Notes: generated by a model from the sequence alone, not told the origin. A stretch of DNA of 64,000 bases from a bacterium HR28 (GCA_002898255.1 BEIE01000004.1:186001-250000), one strand, 5' to 3'; counted from the stretch's first letter, positions 18,271 through 28,640 are shown. Program-made: numbers and translations.

Positions 18271-19617
18271 TCACCCGGTCAAGTCTCGCAGGGCTTCTAC
18301 AAGACGATCGATGTGTTCCTTGGTCGTGAGCTCCGTCGCACACAAGAGCATGAGGTCATCTTGTTCCGGAACCAACTCACCGACCGCCAGCCCACCTATG
18401 ATGCCTCGCTGCAACAGAAATTCATTGATTGCACGGGGATCTTGTGGACAGCGCACTACGAACTCGTTGAAGAAGGGTCCTTCACCGACCAGTGACCAAC
18501 CGGGCAACTCGGCGATCCGCTGAGCGAGATAATGCGCCTTGTGGTAGCACAGCTTAGCAATTTTCTGTAGCCCCTGCTTTCCGAGGGCCGAAAGATAAAC
18601 CGTGGCAGCAAGTGCCATCAGTCCCTGGTTCGTGCAGATATTCGAAGTCGCCTTCTCGCGGCGAATGTGCTGCTCCCGGGTCTGCAACACCATCACAAAG
18701 CCGCGTTTGCCCTCACGATCTACGGTGGCTCCAATGAGCCGACCGGGAAGATGTCGCACGAGCTCCATGCGCGCCGCGAGCAGTCCGAGTCCTGGCCCGC
18801 CGAACGACTGCGGAATCCCCAGGCATTGCCCCTCACCAGTCACGACATCGGCACCGAGTTCGCCAGGAGGCCGCAACAACCCCAACGCGATCGGATAGGT
18901 TGACACGACGAACCGCGCCCCGACGGCATGGGCTGTCTCGGCAAGTGCCGCCAGATCCTCGATGCGGCCGTAAAAATTCGGGTATTGTACGACGACACAG
19001 GCAGTCGATTCGTCTACGAAACGTTCCAGGTCCTGTGGCGTTGTCCGAAGCGAATCCGGGATAGGAACCTCCCGAACTTCGACCGGTAACCCTCGGGTGT
19101 ACGTCCTGAGAACGCCTCGGTAATACGGGTGCACCGTCCCCGCCACCACAATTGCCGTTCGTCCCCGAGGCGGAGAGACACAAAGTAAGGCCCCCTCCGC
19201 AAGTGCAGTGGCCCCGTCGTACATGGACGCGTTGGCGACATCCATTCCAGTCAGAAGGCACACCAGTGACTGGAACTCGTAGATTGACTGCAGCGTCCCT
19301 TGCGAGACTTCGGGTTGATACGGCGTATAGGCGGTATAAAACTCCCCTCGCCACAGAATCTGGTGGACGACTGCCGGAACGTAGTGGTTATAGGAGCCCG
19401 CACCGAGGAACGTTGGTGTTGCCACAGTCGACCAATTCCGAAGAGAAAGCTCCAGGAGTTCCCGAAAGATGTCCGCCTCTGCCACTGGCGGCGGCAATCG
19501 GAGCTCTGGGAAACGGTAAGACGCAGGAATACCCTCGAACAGTTCCTCGATCCGGTCCACCCCGATTGTCTGCAGCATAATTGCCCGGTCTTCGGGGGTG
19601 TGCGGCGAGAAAACCAT
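18271..19617 (-). CDS. gcvPA: Glycine dehydrogenase (decarboxylating) subunit 1
   Basis: N-terminal half of the split P-protein of the glycine cleavage system. The ATG at 19617 with GAGGAGG 8 nt upstream gives 448 aa, the usual length. Family sequence: ELLELSLRNWSTVATPTFLGAGSYNHYVPAVVHQIL, FYTAYTPYQPEVSQGTLQSIYEFQ, GEGQCLGIPQSFGGPGLGLLA. Subunit 1 does not carry the PLP lysine; that is in GcvPB, which normally follows immediately. Here a terminator and der follow instead, so gcvPB must be elsewhere or lost. Confidence 0.95.
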   Translation of the reverse strand: MVFSPHTPEDRAIMLQTIGVDRIEELFEGIPASYRFPELRLPPPVAEADIFRELLELSLRNWSTVATPTFLGAGSYNHYVPAVVHQILWRGEFYTAYTPYQPEVSQGTLQSIYEFQSLVCLLTGMDVANASMYDGATALAEGALLCVSPPRGRTAIVVAGTVHPYYRGVLRTYTRGLPVEVREVPIPDSLRTTPQDLERFVDESTACVVVQYPNFYGRIEDLAALAETAHAVGARFVVSTYPIALGLLRPPGELGADVVTGEGQCLGIPQSFGGPGLGLLAARMELVRHLPGRLIGATVDREGKRGFVMVLQTREQHIRREKATSNICTNQGLMALAATVYLSALGKQGLQKIAKLCYHKAHYLAQRIAELPGWSLVGEGPFFNEFVVRCPQDPRAINEFLLQRGIIGGLAVGELVPEQDDLMLLCATELTTKEHIDRLVEALRDLTG

Positions 19618-19647
19618 CCCCCGGCCCTCCTCACCGATCAGCACCAA

Positions 19648-20046
19648 TCACGCCGTCGCCGCAGTCTCCGCGAGATACTTCCGGTACTCCTCGGCGTCCA
19701 TCAGTTGATTGAGCTCATCGGGCGTGCTCATCCTGATCTTGACCAGCCATGCGTCGTCATACGGGCTTTTGTTGACCAACTCTGGTGTGTCGACCACTGC
19801 TTTGTTCGCTTCAACCACTTCGCCGGAGACCGGTGCATAGATATCGGACGCCGCTTTAACCGATTCGATCACACCCATCGAATCGCCCTGCTTCACCGTC
19901 GTGCCTGGCTCCGGCAACTCAAGATAGGTGATGTCTCCCAGTTCTGCTTGCGCAAAGTCGGTAACTCCGACTACCGCAATATCCCCTTCGACACGCACCC
20001 ACTCGTGCGTTCGCGTGTAACGGAGACCATCACGTACGTCCGCCAT
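19648..20046 (-). CDS. gcvH: Glycine cleavage system H protein
   Basis: Lipoyl carrier that shuttles the aminomethyl group among the P, T and L proteins. 132 aa, ATG at 20046. The lipoylated lysine is K64 in the ESVKAASDIYAPVSGEV motif; the N-terminus LRYTRTHEWVRVEG is typical. It lies 15 nt downstream of gcvT and 30 nt upstream of gcvPA in one operon. Confidence 0.97.
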   Translation of the reverse strand: MADVRDGLRYTRTHEWVRVEGDIAVVGVTDFAQAELGDITYLELPEPGTTVKQGDSMGVIESVKAASDIYAPVSGEVVEANKAVVDTPELVNKSPYDDAWLVKIRMSTPDELNQLMDAEEYRKYLAETAATA

Positions 20047-20061
20047 TGATCACCCCTTTCC

Positions 20062-21198
20062 CTAGGACCCAACCCCTTCGCCTATCCTCTGCCGTGGACG
20101 GCGATAGAACGGGGTCTTTACCTGAAGCGCACGCACCGGTTTACCCCTAATAACAACGTCGAACTCCCGGCCGATCCCTGCAGCAGAACTTTCGATCAGT
20201 GCTAAACCGATCGCCTTCCCGAGTGAGGGCGAGCTTGTTCCACTCGTGACAGTCCCAATCCGTCTGCCCGCAAGCTGAACCTCGTACCCATGCCGCGGAA
20301 TACCGCCGCGTTCGACAAGCTCGAACCCGACCAGCTTTCGCGGAACGCCTTCTTGCAGCTGCCTCTCCAGCGCCTCGCGTCCGATAAAGGCCCCCTTGTG
20401 GAGCTTGACGACCCAGCCGAGTTGTGCCTCAAGTGGTGTAATCTCGGGTGAGAGTTCGTTTCCGTATAGCGGCAGGCACGCCTCCAACCGAAGCGTGTCA
20501 CGAGCTCCTAAGCCGACCGGAACCAGGCCATCTGCTCGGCCGATCTCAAGCAGACGATCCCACAATCTCACGGTCGCTTCAATCGGGAAATACAGCTCAA
20601 AGCCGTCCTCACCGGTGTACCCGGTTCGCGCAACAAGCGCCGGCACACCAGCGACCTTCGTTTGAACAGCGTCGAACGGACGAACGGTCGACAGGTCACC
20701 CTCCGTGACACGCTGCAAAATCCGTTCAGCAAGCGGGCCTTGGATCGCTAACATACCCGTTGTGGCCGAAATATCCTCGACTTCGACAACCCACTCGGGA
20801 TGATCGGCACGCCGCTCGAGCAGCCACTGAAAGTCCTTGTCGGTATTTGCGGCGTTGACAACTACCAGATACTCTTCGCGATCTGGGCGCAAATAGATCA
20901 TGATGTCGTCGACCACGCCGCCATTCGGATACAGTAGCATCGAGTATTGAGCACGTCCCGGTTTTAAGGAGCCGACGTCGTTCGGGGTAACAAACTGGAG
21001 AAACGGGAGTGCATCACGCCCCCGAACCGCCAGCTGTCCCATGTGTCCCAGATCGAATAAACCAGCTCGACTCCGCACCGCGAGGTGCTCCGCCACGATC
21101 CCCTCGTATTGCACCGGCATCAGCCAACCAGCGAACTCGATAAATCGCGCACCGAGCGCTCGGTGCTGCTCGATCAGAGGGGTAACCTTCGGAGCCAC
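20062..21198 (-). CDS. gcvT: Glycine cleavage system T protein (aminomethyltransferase)
   Basis: Transfers the methylene group from the H protein to THF, releasing ammonia. GTG 21198 with AAGGGAG upstream gives 378 aa; the open frame continues antisense of purF but without family sequence. Motifs: FIEFAGWLMPVQYEGIVAEH, the folate-contact region FDLGHMGQ, NAANTDKDF, TGYTGEDGFELYFP and the C-terminal RRIGTVTSGTSSPSLGKAIGLALI. First gene of the gcv unit, with its own promoter 40-70 nt upstream. Confidence 0.96.
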   Translation of the reverse strand: MAPKVTPLIEQHRALGARFIEFAGWLMPVQYEGIVAEHLAVRSRAGLFDLGHMGQLAVRGRDALPFLQFVTPNDVGSLKPGRAQYSMLLYPNGGVVDDIMIYLRPDREEYLVVVNAANTDKDFQWLLERRADHPEWVVEVEDISATTGMLAIQGPLAERILQRVTEGDLSTVRPFDAVQTKVAGVPALVARTGYTGEDGFELYFPIEATVRLWDRLLEIGRADGLVPVGLGARDTLRLEACLPLYGNELSPEITPLEAQLGWVVKLHKGAFIGREALERQLQEGVPRKLVGFELVERGGIPRHGYEVQLAGRRIGTVTSGTSSPSLGKAIGLALIESSAAGIGREFDVVIRGKPVRALQVKTPFYRRPRQRIGEGVGS

Positions 21199-21236
21199 CG
21201 GCCCACAACTCCCTTCGCGTCGCGACCACAGCGCCG

Positions 21237-21266
21237 AGTGTATGGGTCCCACGCGAGCCGGGTCAA
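21237..21266 (-). promoter_or_regulatory. Promoter of the gcvT-gcvH-gcvPA operon
   Basis: Minus strand TTGACC (21266-21261), 18-nt spacer, TACACT (21242-21237). The predicted leader is only about 30 nt, leaving no room for a glycine riboswitch. Confidence 0.65.
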
Positions 21267-21298
21267 GCCCCTTCCACGTGCGTGTACGCCTCGAATTG

Positions 21299-22729
21299 TT
21301 ACGACCGTGCTCCGGCGAGCTCCTGCGTCCGGCTTCGCCGTCGCAACAGGCGTTCAGGAGGAACAGGTACCGGGTAGCGGCCGGTGAGGCAGGCAGCGCA
21401 GAATCGCTCGCGCGGGAGGCCAATTGCCCGGAAGAGCCCGTCCAGGGACAAGTAGCCGATCGAGTCGGCACCGATCGCCCGTCCGATCTCTTCCACTGAG
21501 AGGTGCGCAGCAATGAGTTCGTCCCGTGTCGCCATGTCCACTCCGAGGTAGCACGGCCAGCGAATGGGCGGAGAGTGCACACGCATATGCACCTCGCGTG
21601 CACCGTTCTGCCGGAGCAGTTCCACAATCGGTCGGCTCGTTGTCCCTCGCACAATCGTGTCGTCGATCAAGACGACGCGCTTGCCTTCCAGGACCTCCGG
21701 TAAGGCGTTGAACTTGAGCTTCACGCCCTGTTCGCGTAATCGCTGATCCGGCTGGATAAACGTACGCCCAATATACCGGTTCTTGATGAGGGCCTCCGCA
21801 TAGGGGATACCAGAAGCAAGCGAATACCCAATCGCCGCCGGAACCGCTGAATCGGGGAGCGGGACCACGAGGTCCGCATCCGCCGGATGCTCCCGCCACA
21901 GCTCCGCCCCCATGCGCTGACGAACGACATGCAGACGCTGCCCCATGATCGCGCTGTCCGGCCGTGCGAAGTAGATGAACTCGAAGACGCACATCGCTTG
22001 CTCAGCTTGCATAGCAGGGTCGGGATGAGCCGAGACCCCTCGCTCGTCAATCACCACTATCTCGCCCGGCTCGATCTCCCGCACGAACTCCGCCCCAATA
22101 GTCGCGAGCGCGCATGTCTCTGAGGCAATCACCCATCCTCCATCGAGTCGTCCAAGACAAAGTGGCCGAATCCCCAGCGGATCACGCACCGCGATCAAGG
22201 ACTCGCGGGTCAAAATGGCGAGGCTGTAAGCCCCCACCATCCGACTCATTGCACTCCGGATTCGCTCCACCCAATCACGACCAGGAGATCGCAGGATCAT
22301 CCATGCCAGTACTTCGGTGTCCGTGGTGCTTTCCAGCGGCACCCCGGCTGCCAAGAGTTCCTGCCGGAGCTCCTCGCCGTTGACAAGATTGCCGTTGTGC
22401 GAGACGGCAATTGCCTCGTCCCCTTGTCTCACCAAGAACGGACCCGCGTTCACCGGGACACTACTTCCCGTCGTCGAGTAGCGTGTGTGCCCGATCGCGA
22501 TATGTCCAGGCAGGCGCTGCAGGTCATCCTCGGTGAAGGCGCTACTGACCAACCCCATCCGGCGATGGATGGAGAGTGAACGCCCATCGCTGGTCGCGAT
22601 GCCAGCACTTTCCTGCCCGCGATGCTGCAACGCATACAAACCAAAAAAGGTTAGCCGAGCCACATCTTCGCCCGGTGCGAAGACACCGAACACTCCACAG
22701 GCTTCGCGTGGACCACCGATCTCACCCAC
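21299..22729 (-). CDS. purF: Amidophosphoribosyltransferase
   Basis: First committed step of purine synthesis: PRPP + Gln to phosphoribosylamine. GTG 22729 is preferred because it has GAGGT 5 nt upstream and leaves a 10-residue propeptide before the nucleophilic Cys (PREACGVFG), close to the B. subtilis enzyme; GTG 22741 is the alternative. The PRPP motif VVLIDDTIVRGTTS is present. Cysteines at the four B. subtilis Fe-S positions appear conserved (CVFEFIYF, WPCYLGVD and CAACLTGRYP), so a 4Fe-4S type is predicted. Last pur gene before the gcv promoter. Confidence 0.96.
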   Translation of the reverse strand: MGEIGGPREACGVFGVFAPGEDVARLTFFGLYALQHRGQESAGIATSDGRSLSIHRRMGLVSSAFTEDDLQRLPGHIAIGHTRYSTTGSSVPVNAGPFLVRQGDEAIAVSHNGNLVNGEELRQELLAAGVPLESTTDTEVLAWMILRSPGRDWVERIRSAMSRMVGAYSLAILTRESLIAVRDPLGIRPLCLGRLDGGWVIASETCALATIGAEFVREIEPGEIVVIDERGVSAHPDPAMQAEQAMCVFEFIYFARPDSAIMGQRLHVVRQRMGAELWREHPADADLVVPLPDSAVPAAIGYSLASGIPYAEALIKNRYIGRTFIQPDQRLREQGVKLKFNALPEVLEGKRVVLIDDTIVRGTTSRPIVELLRQNGAREVHMRVHSPPIRWPCYLGVDMATRDELIAAHLSVEEIGRAIGADSIGYLSLDGLFRAIGLPRERFCAACLTGRYPVPVPPERLLRRRSRTQELAGARS

Positions 22730-22799
22730 GCAGCACCTCACTGATCTCGAGCACTATTCACGTATGGAGTCTACCATGGAGGAGTACGGACGCTCCTCC

Positions 22800-24998
22800 T
22801 CATTCTCCACGCAGTCCATCCCTCCAGACCGCTGCCAAATCATCGAGGGTACAGTCCACAATCCCTTCCACGATGAACCGGTCACCTCCGGTATGCCCGA
22901 GTTCACAGACTGGCACGCCATAGGCGTGCGCCAACGTGAGTACCGCACCTTCTGCACCAGGAGCAACTTGGACGACGATCCGCGACCCTGCCTCCCCAAA
23001 GAGCGTCCGGTCGAGCCGTCCGTTTACCGCAACGAGCTCGTCCACCCTGAATCTGCCCCCGATCCCGCCTACTATGCAGCTTTCGGCCAGTGCCACCAGC
23101 AGACCACCCTCGCTGCAGTCGTGCGCCGCGAGTGCGATCCCGCGTTGAATCGCCTCTCGAATCAGCGCCTGAACACGCCGCTCGAGCTCCAAATCCAGGT
23201 TTGGTGGCGCGCCTGCAACGATTCCATGGAGCTGAGCAAGATACTCACTTGCCCCCAGCGTCGCACTCTGTGGTCCTAACAGGAAGACCTTTCCCTCTCC
23301 AGCGAAGCCCAGGCCGACATGCCGATGGACATCGCTCAGCTTCCCCACAACCCCGACAACCGGCGTCGGTGGGATAGAACGGCCCTCCGTCTCGTTGTAG
23401 AGGCTCACGTTCCCGCTCACCACCGGTACCCCGAGGACAGTACACGCCTCAGCCATACCCTCAATCGCCTGCACGAGCTGGTAATACACCTCCGGGCGTT
23501 CCGGATTGCCGAAATTTAGGCAATCCGTGATGGCAAGCGGTTCAGCACCGACGCAACTTACGTTGCGTGTTGCTTCCGCGACAGCATGCTGTGCGCCAAG
23601 CCGCGGCTCGAGCAGGCAATAGCGCGGGTTGCAATCGGTTTTGAGCGCGATCCCGAAGCGATGCCCTTTAACGCGCAACACCGCCGCGTCCCCCTGACCG
23701 GGCGGTAGCACGGTATTGGTCAGAATCGTATGGTCGTATGTTCGGTAGATTGGGCGACGAGAAGCGATGTTGGGTGAGCGGAGCAGGGCAAGCAATGCCC
23801 GCAGCACGTCGTTGGCAGAAAGATCCGGCAATGTATCTGGATCGAACGCTCGACGCGCGCGAATGGCCTCCGATTCATACGCCTCGCGGATATAGGTTGG
23901 ACAAGCCTCCGTCAACAGACGCACCGGAAGTTCAGCCACCGGGTTGCCTGCGTCCAATACACGAAGCATGCCGTCGTCGGTCACGCGCCCGATTACCACT
24001 GCATGCAGTTCCCAGTGTCGGAAGATCTCCAACACCCGCTCCAGCCCCTCAGGCCGGACCACCAGGAGCATCCGCTCTTGGCTCTCCGAGAGCATCACCT
24101 CGTACGGCGTCATCCCAGTCTCACGCCGCGGAACCGCCGCGACGTCGAGCTCGATGCCCGTACCACCACGCGCTGCGAGCTCGGCACTGGCGCTTGTGAG
24201 ACCGGCGGCCCCCAGATCCTGCATCGCCACGACAGCCCCGGTCTGCAACACTTCGAGGCACGCCTCAAGCAGAAGCTTTTCCAGAAACGGATTTCCTACC
24301 TGCACTACGCCCCGGTGTGAACGCTCGGGATCTTCAACCGAGGCGAATGCCGCCCCGTGAATGCCGTCTCGTCCAGTATCCGCCCCGACCAAGACAACCA
24401 GATTCCCCGGACCAGATGCCCGCGCCCGTACAAGCGCACTGCGTTCAGCGATTCCCACGCACATCGCGTTAACAAGAGGATTCTGACGGTATTCCGGCAT
24501 AAAAAAGACGTCCCCGGCGACGGTCGGGATGCCCAAGCAGTTCCCGTACCAGCCGATTCCCCCCACGACCCCGTGAAACAGATACTGCTGTCGTGATTCC
24601 TCGAGTGGGCCGAAACGGAGAGAATCAGCCAGTGCGATCGGCCTGGCCCCCATCGCGAAAATGTCCCGAACAATTCCGCCAACCCCTGTCGCGGCCCCTT
24701 GGAAGGGCTCTACCGCGCTCGGATGGTTATGGGACTCGATCTTCAGAACCACCACGAGCCCGTCACCGAGATCCACCGCACCTGCATTCTCCCCCGGTCC
24801 TTGCACAACCTGCGGCCCACTGGTTGGGAGCCGCCGCAAAAGCGGGCGGGAGTGCTTGTAGCCGCAGTGCTCGCTCCAGAGTGCGCCGATCATGCCGAGC
24901 TCGACGAGGTTCGGCTCTCGTCCGAGCAACTCGACAGCTCGTCGGTACTCGTCCTCGGTCAAGGCAACTTCGCGCAACAGTTCCGGTGTAACAGGCAT
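22800..24998 (-). CDS. purL: Phosphoribosylformylglycinamidine synthase subunit PurL
   Basis: Synthetase subunit converting FGAR to FGAM with ATP and ammonia supplied by PurQ. 732 aa, the small PurL type that needs separate PurS and PurQ, both encoded just upstream. Motifs: [61 protein letters not shown] and [19 protein letters not shown] at 24998, 20 nt after purQ. Confidence 0.97.
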   Translation of the reverse strand: MPVTPELLREVALTEDEYRRAVELLGREPNLVELGMIGALWSEHCGYKHSRPLLRRLPTSGPQVVQGPGENAGAVDLGDGLVVVLKIESHNHPSAVEPFQGAATGVGGIVRDIFAMGARPIALADSLRFGPLEESRQQYLFHGVVGGIGWYGNCLGIPTVAGDVFFMPEYRQNPLVNAMCVGIAERSALVRARASGPGNLVVLVGADTGRDGIHGAAFASVEDPERSHRGVVQVGNPFLEKLLLEACLEVLQTGAVVAMQDLGAAGLTSASAELAARGGTGIELDVAAVPRRETGMTPYEVMLSESQERMLLVVRPEGLERVLEIFRHWELHAVVIGRVTDDGMLRVLDAGNPVAELPVRLLTEACPTYIREAYESEAIRARRAFDPDTLPDLSANDVLRALLALLRSPNIASRRPIYRTYDHTILTNTVLPPGQGDAAVLRVKGHRFGIALKTDCNPRYCLLEPRLGAQHAVAEATRNVSCVGAEPLAITDCLNFGNPERPEVYYQLVQAIEGMAEACTVLGVPVVSGNVSLYNETEGRSIPPTPVVGVVGKLSDVHRHVGLGFAGEGKVFLLGPQSATLGASEYLAQLHGIVAGAPPNLDLELERRVQALIREAIQRGIALAAHDCSEGGLLVALAESCIVGGIGGRFRVDELVAVNGRLDRTLFGEAGSRIVVQVAPGAEGAVLTLAHAYGVPVCELGHTGGDRFIVEGIVDCTLDDLAAVWRDGLRGE

Positions 24999-25018
24999 CG
25001 TTTCCTACTGACCTCCTG

Positions 25019-25735
25019 TCAGTGTCCTCCTCGCCCCCGCACAACCTCGAGTCCTACGGCCAAGACCGAAGCGAGGATCTGCAGGCCATCGTCACCACCA
25101 ATCAAGCGGTCGAATGCTCGCTCGGGATGTGGCATCAGTCCTACCACGTTCCCGCGAACATTGCATACTCCTGCGATATTGGCAACTGAGCCGTTCGGAT
25201 TCGCCTCGGGCGTGGCGTTTCCCTTCGCATCGACATAGCGAAAGACGATCTGTCCGGCCCGCTCGAGTTCTGCGAGCGTCTTCTCGTCGACGTAGTACCG
25301 TCCTTCCCCATGCGCAATCGGGAGACGCAGGAGTGTTCCTGGCGCAAGCTGACTCGTCCAGGGGGTGCGCGTCTGCTCCACACGGACCCAAACCCAGTCG
25401 CAGACGAATTCCAGTGAGGCATTGCGCAACAGTGCTCCCGGCAGGAGATGCGCCTCAGTCAGAATCTGGAATCCGTTGCAAATGCCAAGCACTGGCTTAC
25501 CAGCTTCCGCTTCGCGCGCGACCGCTTGCATTACTGGCGCAAAGCGTGCGATCGCTCCAGCCCGTAAGTAGTCACCGTAAGAGAAGCCCCCAGGAATCAC
25601 AATGCAATCATAGTTTGAAAGATCAGTCTCGGTATGCCACACAAGCTCCGCCGGCTGCCCGAGCCCCAGTCGCACAGCCATAAGCGCATCATGGTCACCG
25701 TTGCTTCCAGGGAACGTTACGATGCCAAAGCGCAT
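25019..25735 (-). CDS. purQ: Phosphoribosylformylglycinamidine synthase, glutaminase subunit PurQ
   Basis: Class I glutamine amidotransferase feeding ammonia to PurL. 238 aa, ATG 25735. Nucleophile C86 in VLGICNGFQIL; the His/Glu pair in GLMPHPERAFD. The N-terminus MRFGIVTFPGSNGDHDA is typical. Between purS and purL in the purine operon. Confidence 0.97.
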   Translation of the reverse strand: MRFGIVTFPGSNGDHDALMAVRLGLGQPAELVWHTETDLSNYDCIVIPGGFSYGDYLRAGAIARFAPVMQAVAREAEAGKPVLGICNGFQILTEAHLLPGALLRNASLEFVCDWVWVRVEQTRTPWTSQLAPGTLLRLPIAHGEGRYYVDEKTLAELERAGQIVFRYVDAKGNATPEANPNGSVANIAGVCNVRGNVVGLMPHPERAFDRLIGGDDGLQILASVLAVGLEVVRGRGGH

Positions 25736-25756
25736 CCCGCTGCCTCCTCCGTGCGA

Positions 25757-26020
25757 CTAGGCCGGCTCAATAATGAAGCGATAGTGTTCAACGACCGGGT
25801 TCGCAAGTAGCTGCTCGCACATCGCCGCCACACGCCGCTCCGCAGTCTCAACATCTGGTGCTCGCAGCCAGACTTGGACGTACCGGCCCACGCGAACGTC
25901 TTCGACTTCCTCATAGCCAAGTCTGCGCAATCCATCACGAACCGCCAGTCCCTGAGGGTCATTGACGCCTGGTCGCAACGACACGAAGACCTCGGCTCGC
26001 CAACGCGCCGTCTCGCTCAC
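25757..26020 (-). CDS. purS: Phosphoribosylformylglycinamidine synthase subunit PurS
   Basis: Small bridging subunit of the PurLQS complex. GTG 26020, preceded by GAGGGGG, gives 87 aa, normal for PurS. Sequence: EVFVSLRPGVNDPQGLAVRDGLRRLGYEEVEDVRVGRYVQV, then the C-terminal LLANPVVEHYRFII. It starts 11 nt after purC; the longer open frame would run into purC. Confidence 0.93.
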   Translation of the reverse strand: MSETARWRAEVFVSLRPGVNDPQGLAVRDGLRRLGYEEVEDVRVGRYVQVWLRAPDVETAERRVAAMCEQLLANPVVEHYRFIIEPA

Positions 26021-26030
26021 CACATCCCCC

Positions 26031-26939
26031 TCATCGTTCCCATACGTCGAGATAGGGTACCGGCCGTCCTGTAAGTCGCCGATACGCCTCACGATACTTT
26101 TCCGCTGTCTTTTCCACTACGTCGGGCGGCAAGGCTGGCGCAGGAGGTTGCTTGTTCCAGCCACTCGCCAGGAGCCAGTCACGCACAAACTGTTTATCGA
26201 ACGATGGTTGTGGTCGACCCGGCTGGTACTGTTCTGCGTCCCAGAAACGCGAGCTGTCCGGTGTCAGGAGCTCGTCGATGACGGCAAGCTCACCGTCGAT
26301 CCAGCCGAATTCGAGCTTGGTGTCAGCAATGATCACGCCGCGCTCCCGCGCATACCGCTCGGCCGCAACGTAGATCTCCAGAGTTCGCTCCCTCAGTCGC
26401 TCTGCAAGTTCCTCCCCAACCCGCCTCACCAGCTCATCGAACGTGATGTTCTCATCGTGACCCGTGTCCGATTTGATTGCCGGAGTAAACAGCGGCTCAG
26501 GCAACCGCTCGCTTTCCCGCAGCCCACTCGGCAAACGAACACCGGCAACCATCCCGCTGGTTCGGTACTCCGCCCATGCCGAGCCAGCAAGATACCCGCG
26601 CGCCACGCATTCAACCGGTATCCGCTCCGCCTTGCGGACCAACATCGAACGGCCTTGGAGAATCCCACGGTACGCGGAAAACTGCTCCGGTAGTTCGGTC
26701 GTCAGGTAATGAGAGGGAACACGTTCAGCGAACCATTCGAACCAGAAGGCCGAGAGCTGTGTTAGCACGATCCCTTTTCCGGGAATCCCATTTGGGAGCA
26801 CAACGTCAAACGCAGAAAGACGATCAGTTGCGACCAGCAACAACTTATCACCCAGATCGAACAGCTCGCGCACCTTGCCCCGGCGGAAGAGCGGGATGCC
26901 TGGGAGTTCGACGCTCAAGACAACCGGCACCTCCATCAT
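26031..26939 (-). CDS. purC: Phosphoribosylaminoimidazole-succinocarboxamide synthase
   Basis: SAICAR synthetase. 302 aa, the long form common outside the enterobacteria. GKVRELFDLGDKLLLVATDRLSAFDVVLPNGIPGKG at the N-terminus, with ECVARGYLAGSAW, DTKLEFG and ELLTPDSSRFW downstream. Tandem ATGs at 26939 and 26936; the first overlaps the purB stop as ATGA, indicating coupling. Confidence 0.96.
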   Translation of the reverse strand: MMEVPVVLSVELPGIPLFRRGKVRELFDLGDKLLLVATDRLSAFDVVLPNGIPGKGIVLTQLSAFWFEWFAERVPSHYLTTELPEQFSAYRGILQGRSMLVRKAERIPVECVARGYLAGSAWAEYRTSGMVAGVRLPSGLRESERLPEPLFTPAIKSDTGHDENITFDELVRRVGEELAERLRERTLEIYVAAERYARERGVIIADTKLEFGWIDGELAVIDELLTPDSSRFWDAEQYQPGRPQPSFDKQFVRDWLLASGWNKQPPAPALPPDVVEKTAEKYREAYRRLTGRPVPYLDVWER

Positions 26940-28261
26940 GCTGTCTCTGCTCCCACCTTGTGCTCCACTGGCAACCCGACTCGCTGGAACGCCACGTCAA
27001 CATACCGCAGGTACGGCTCCAAGTTGAAGATTTCCTCGATGCGCGCCGGGGAAAGGAGCGCTTGCACCTCGGCATCAGCCAGAAGAAGTTCCCGGAGAGA
27101 GATCTCGCGCTCCCACGCTTCGCGTGCCAACCGCTGCACCAGGCGATATGCGCGCTGCCGATCCATCCCAGCCTGCACAAGTGCGAGCATCGCACGTTGC
27201 GAGAAGATCGCACCGTGCGTCGCATCCACATTCCTCCGCATTCGCTCTGGATACACAACCCAATCACGTACGATATGGGTCATCGAGGCCAACATAAAAT
27301 CTAGCACGATACAGGCGTCCGGCAGAATTACCCGCTCGACCGAGCTATGACTGATATCCCGCTCATGCCACAGCACAACATTTTCGAACGCCGCATGCAC
27401 GTAACTGCGCAACAACCGGGCCAGACCAGTCATCCGCTCGCTCTCGTGCGGGTTCCGCTTGTGCGGCATGGCTGAGGAGCCCATGTTGCTCGGATCAAAC
27501 GGCTCCTCGAGCTCCCGCACTTCAGTCCGCTGGAGGTGACGAATCTCCGTTGCAAACCGATCCAGTGTCGCCCCGATCCCCGCGAGCGTTGCCACGAATG
27601 CCGCGTGCCGATCCCGCCCTACAACCTGCGTCGATACAGGATCGACGCGAAGCCCGAGTCGGGCGAGTACTGCCTCCTCGACCTCGGGTGGAACGTGTGC
27701 ATGTGTGCCCACCGCACCGGAAATCTTTCCAACGCGCACTTCCTCACGCGCACGCTGCAACCGCTCGCGCTGTCGTTGCAGCTCGGCATACCATCCGGCG
27801 AGCTTGAATCCGAAGGTAATCGGCTCGGCATGGACGCCGTGCGTCCGCCCGATCATCACGGTCCGGCGATGCCGAACAGCCTGCTCACCGACGACCGCGA
27901 TAAGCTGGTCTAAATCTCTTAACAACAGATCGCTCGCTTCGACCAATTGCAGGGCCAGTGCAGTGTCGATCACGTCGGAACTGGTCAACCCGAGGTGGAA
28001 GTAGCGCCCTGCCTCTTCCCCAATCGACTCAACTGTCGCCCGAATGAAGGCGATGACATCGTGATCAACTTCCGCCTCGATCTCCCGCATGCGGGCCAAA
28101 TCACAGCGGGCGGTGCGGATGCGCTCCAGCATCTCCGGAGGAACAACACCGCGTTCGGCCCACGCCTCTGCCACCGCAATTTCGACCCGCAGCCACAGCT
28201 CGATCTTGTGCTCTTCACTCCAAATGCGACCCATCTCGGGTCGCGTGTATCGTGGAATCAT
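26936..28261 (-). CDS. purB: Adenylosuccinate lyase
   Basis: Cleaves SAICAR and adenylosuccinate. ATG 28261 (MIPRYTRPEMGRIWSEE) gives 441 aa. Signature loop GSSAMPHKRNPHESE; the THGVHAEP and GLTSSDVIDTALALQ motifs are intact. First gene of the pur operon. A minus-strand TATACT at 28382-28377 about 115 nt upstream is a possible -10 with no clear -35. Confidence 0.96.
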   Translation of the reverse strand: MIPRYTRPEMGRIWSEEHKIELWLRVEIAVAEAWAERGVVPPEMLERIRTARCDLARMREIEAEVDHDVIAFIRATVESIGEEAGRYFHLGLTSSDVIDTALALQLVEASDLLLRDLDQLIAVVGEQAVRHRRTVMIGRTHGVHAEPITFGFKLAGWYAELQRQRERLQRAREEVRVGKISGAVGTHAHVPPEVEEAVLARLGLRVDPVSTQVVGRDRHAAFVATLAGIGATLDRFATEIRHLQRTEVRELEEPFDPSNMGSSAMPHKRNPHESERMTGLARLLRSYVHAAFENVVLWHERDISHSSVERVILPDACIVLDFMLASMTHIVRDWVVYPERMRRNVDATHGAIFSQRAMLALVQAGMDRQRAYRLVQRLAREAWEREISLRELLLADAEVQALLSPARIEEIFNLEPYLRYVDVAFQRVGLPVEHKVGAETA

Positions 28262-28492
28262 CCTCTCGCTTCCCTGCTCGACCGCGGGAACACCCAAACA
28301 TGAGGTTTGAAACAGTATGAGGGTCCCAGTCCGGTCTTCGTACAGTCCGTAACGGGCCTCCACTCGCCCGATCGAAAGTATACCGCCGCACGCAGAAGGC
28401 CCGATTCGTGAGGTTTGCAGCGCGCCACTCCACTATGGTACAGTCGGCGCGTTCGGGAGGCGGAATGAGCGGGGTGTCGGTACGGATGAGTA
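28262..28492. other. Divergent regulatory region between purB and glmS
   Basis: No gene recognised. Contains a minus-strand TATACT (28377-28382) toward purB and a plus-strand TATGGT (28434-28439) that could be the -10 for the glmS transcript. Neither has a strong -35. Open frames here lack family resemblance. Confidence 0.4.
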
Positions 28493-28640
28493 GCGCCTGG
28501 ACTCGCTGGTGGAGGGAGCGAGTCGACGAGGTGGAGGCTCGATCGAAAGATTCGGCGGATGGCCTCCCGGCTGGCACGGTCGTCACGGTGAGAGCAAAAC
28601 CGGCGGGCGACTGCCGGGACAAAGGCTCACCGAGGTGCAC
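28493..28640 (+). ncRNA. glmS ribozyme (GlcN6P-activated self-cleaving riboswitch)
   Basis: The leader of glmS matches the conserved glmS ribozyme core in order: AGCGCC at the cleavage site (predicted between A28492 and G28493); P1 formed by GACTCGCT (28500-28507) and AGCGAGTC (28517-28524); GACGAGGTGGAGG; TTCGGCGGATGG and CCTCCCGG (28551-28570); and the 3' domain with GGTGAG (28587-28592) pairing CTCACC (28626-28631), a CCGGC/GCCGG hairpin and GGGACAAAGG. Glucosamine-6-phosphate would trigger self-cleavage and mRNA decay, so the product of GlmS shuts off its own message. The cleaved core ends about 140 nt before the glmS ATG. Confidence 0.92.

Noticed and set aside
21199-21298. Possible glycine riboswitch ahead of gcvT
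   Set aside because: The predicted promoter leaves a leader of only about 30 nt and no aptamer core was seen.
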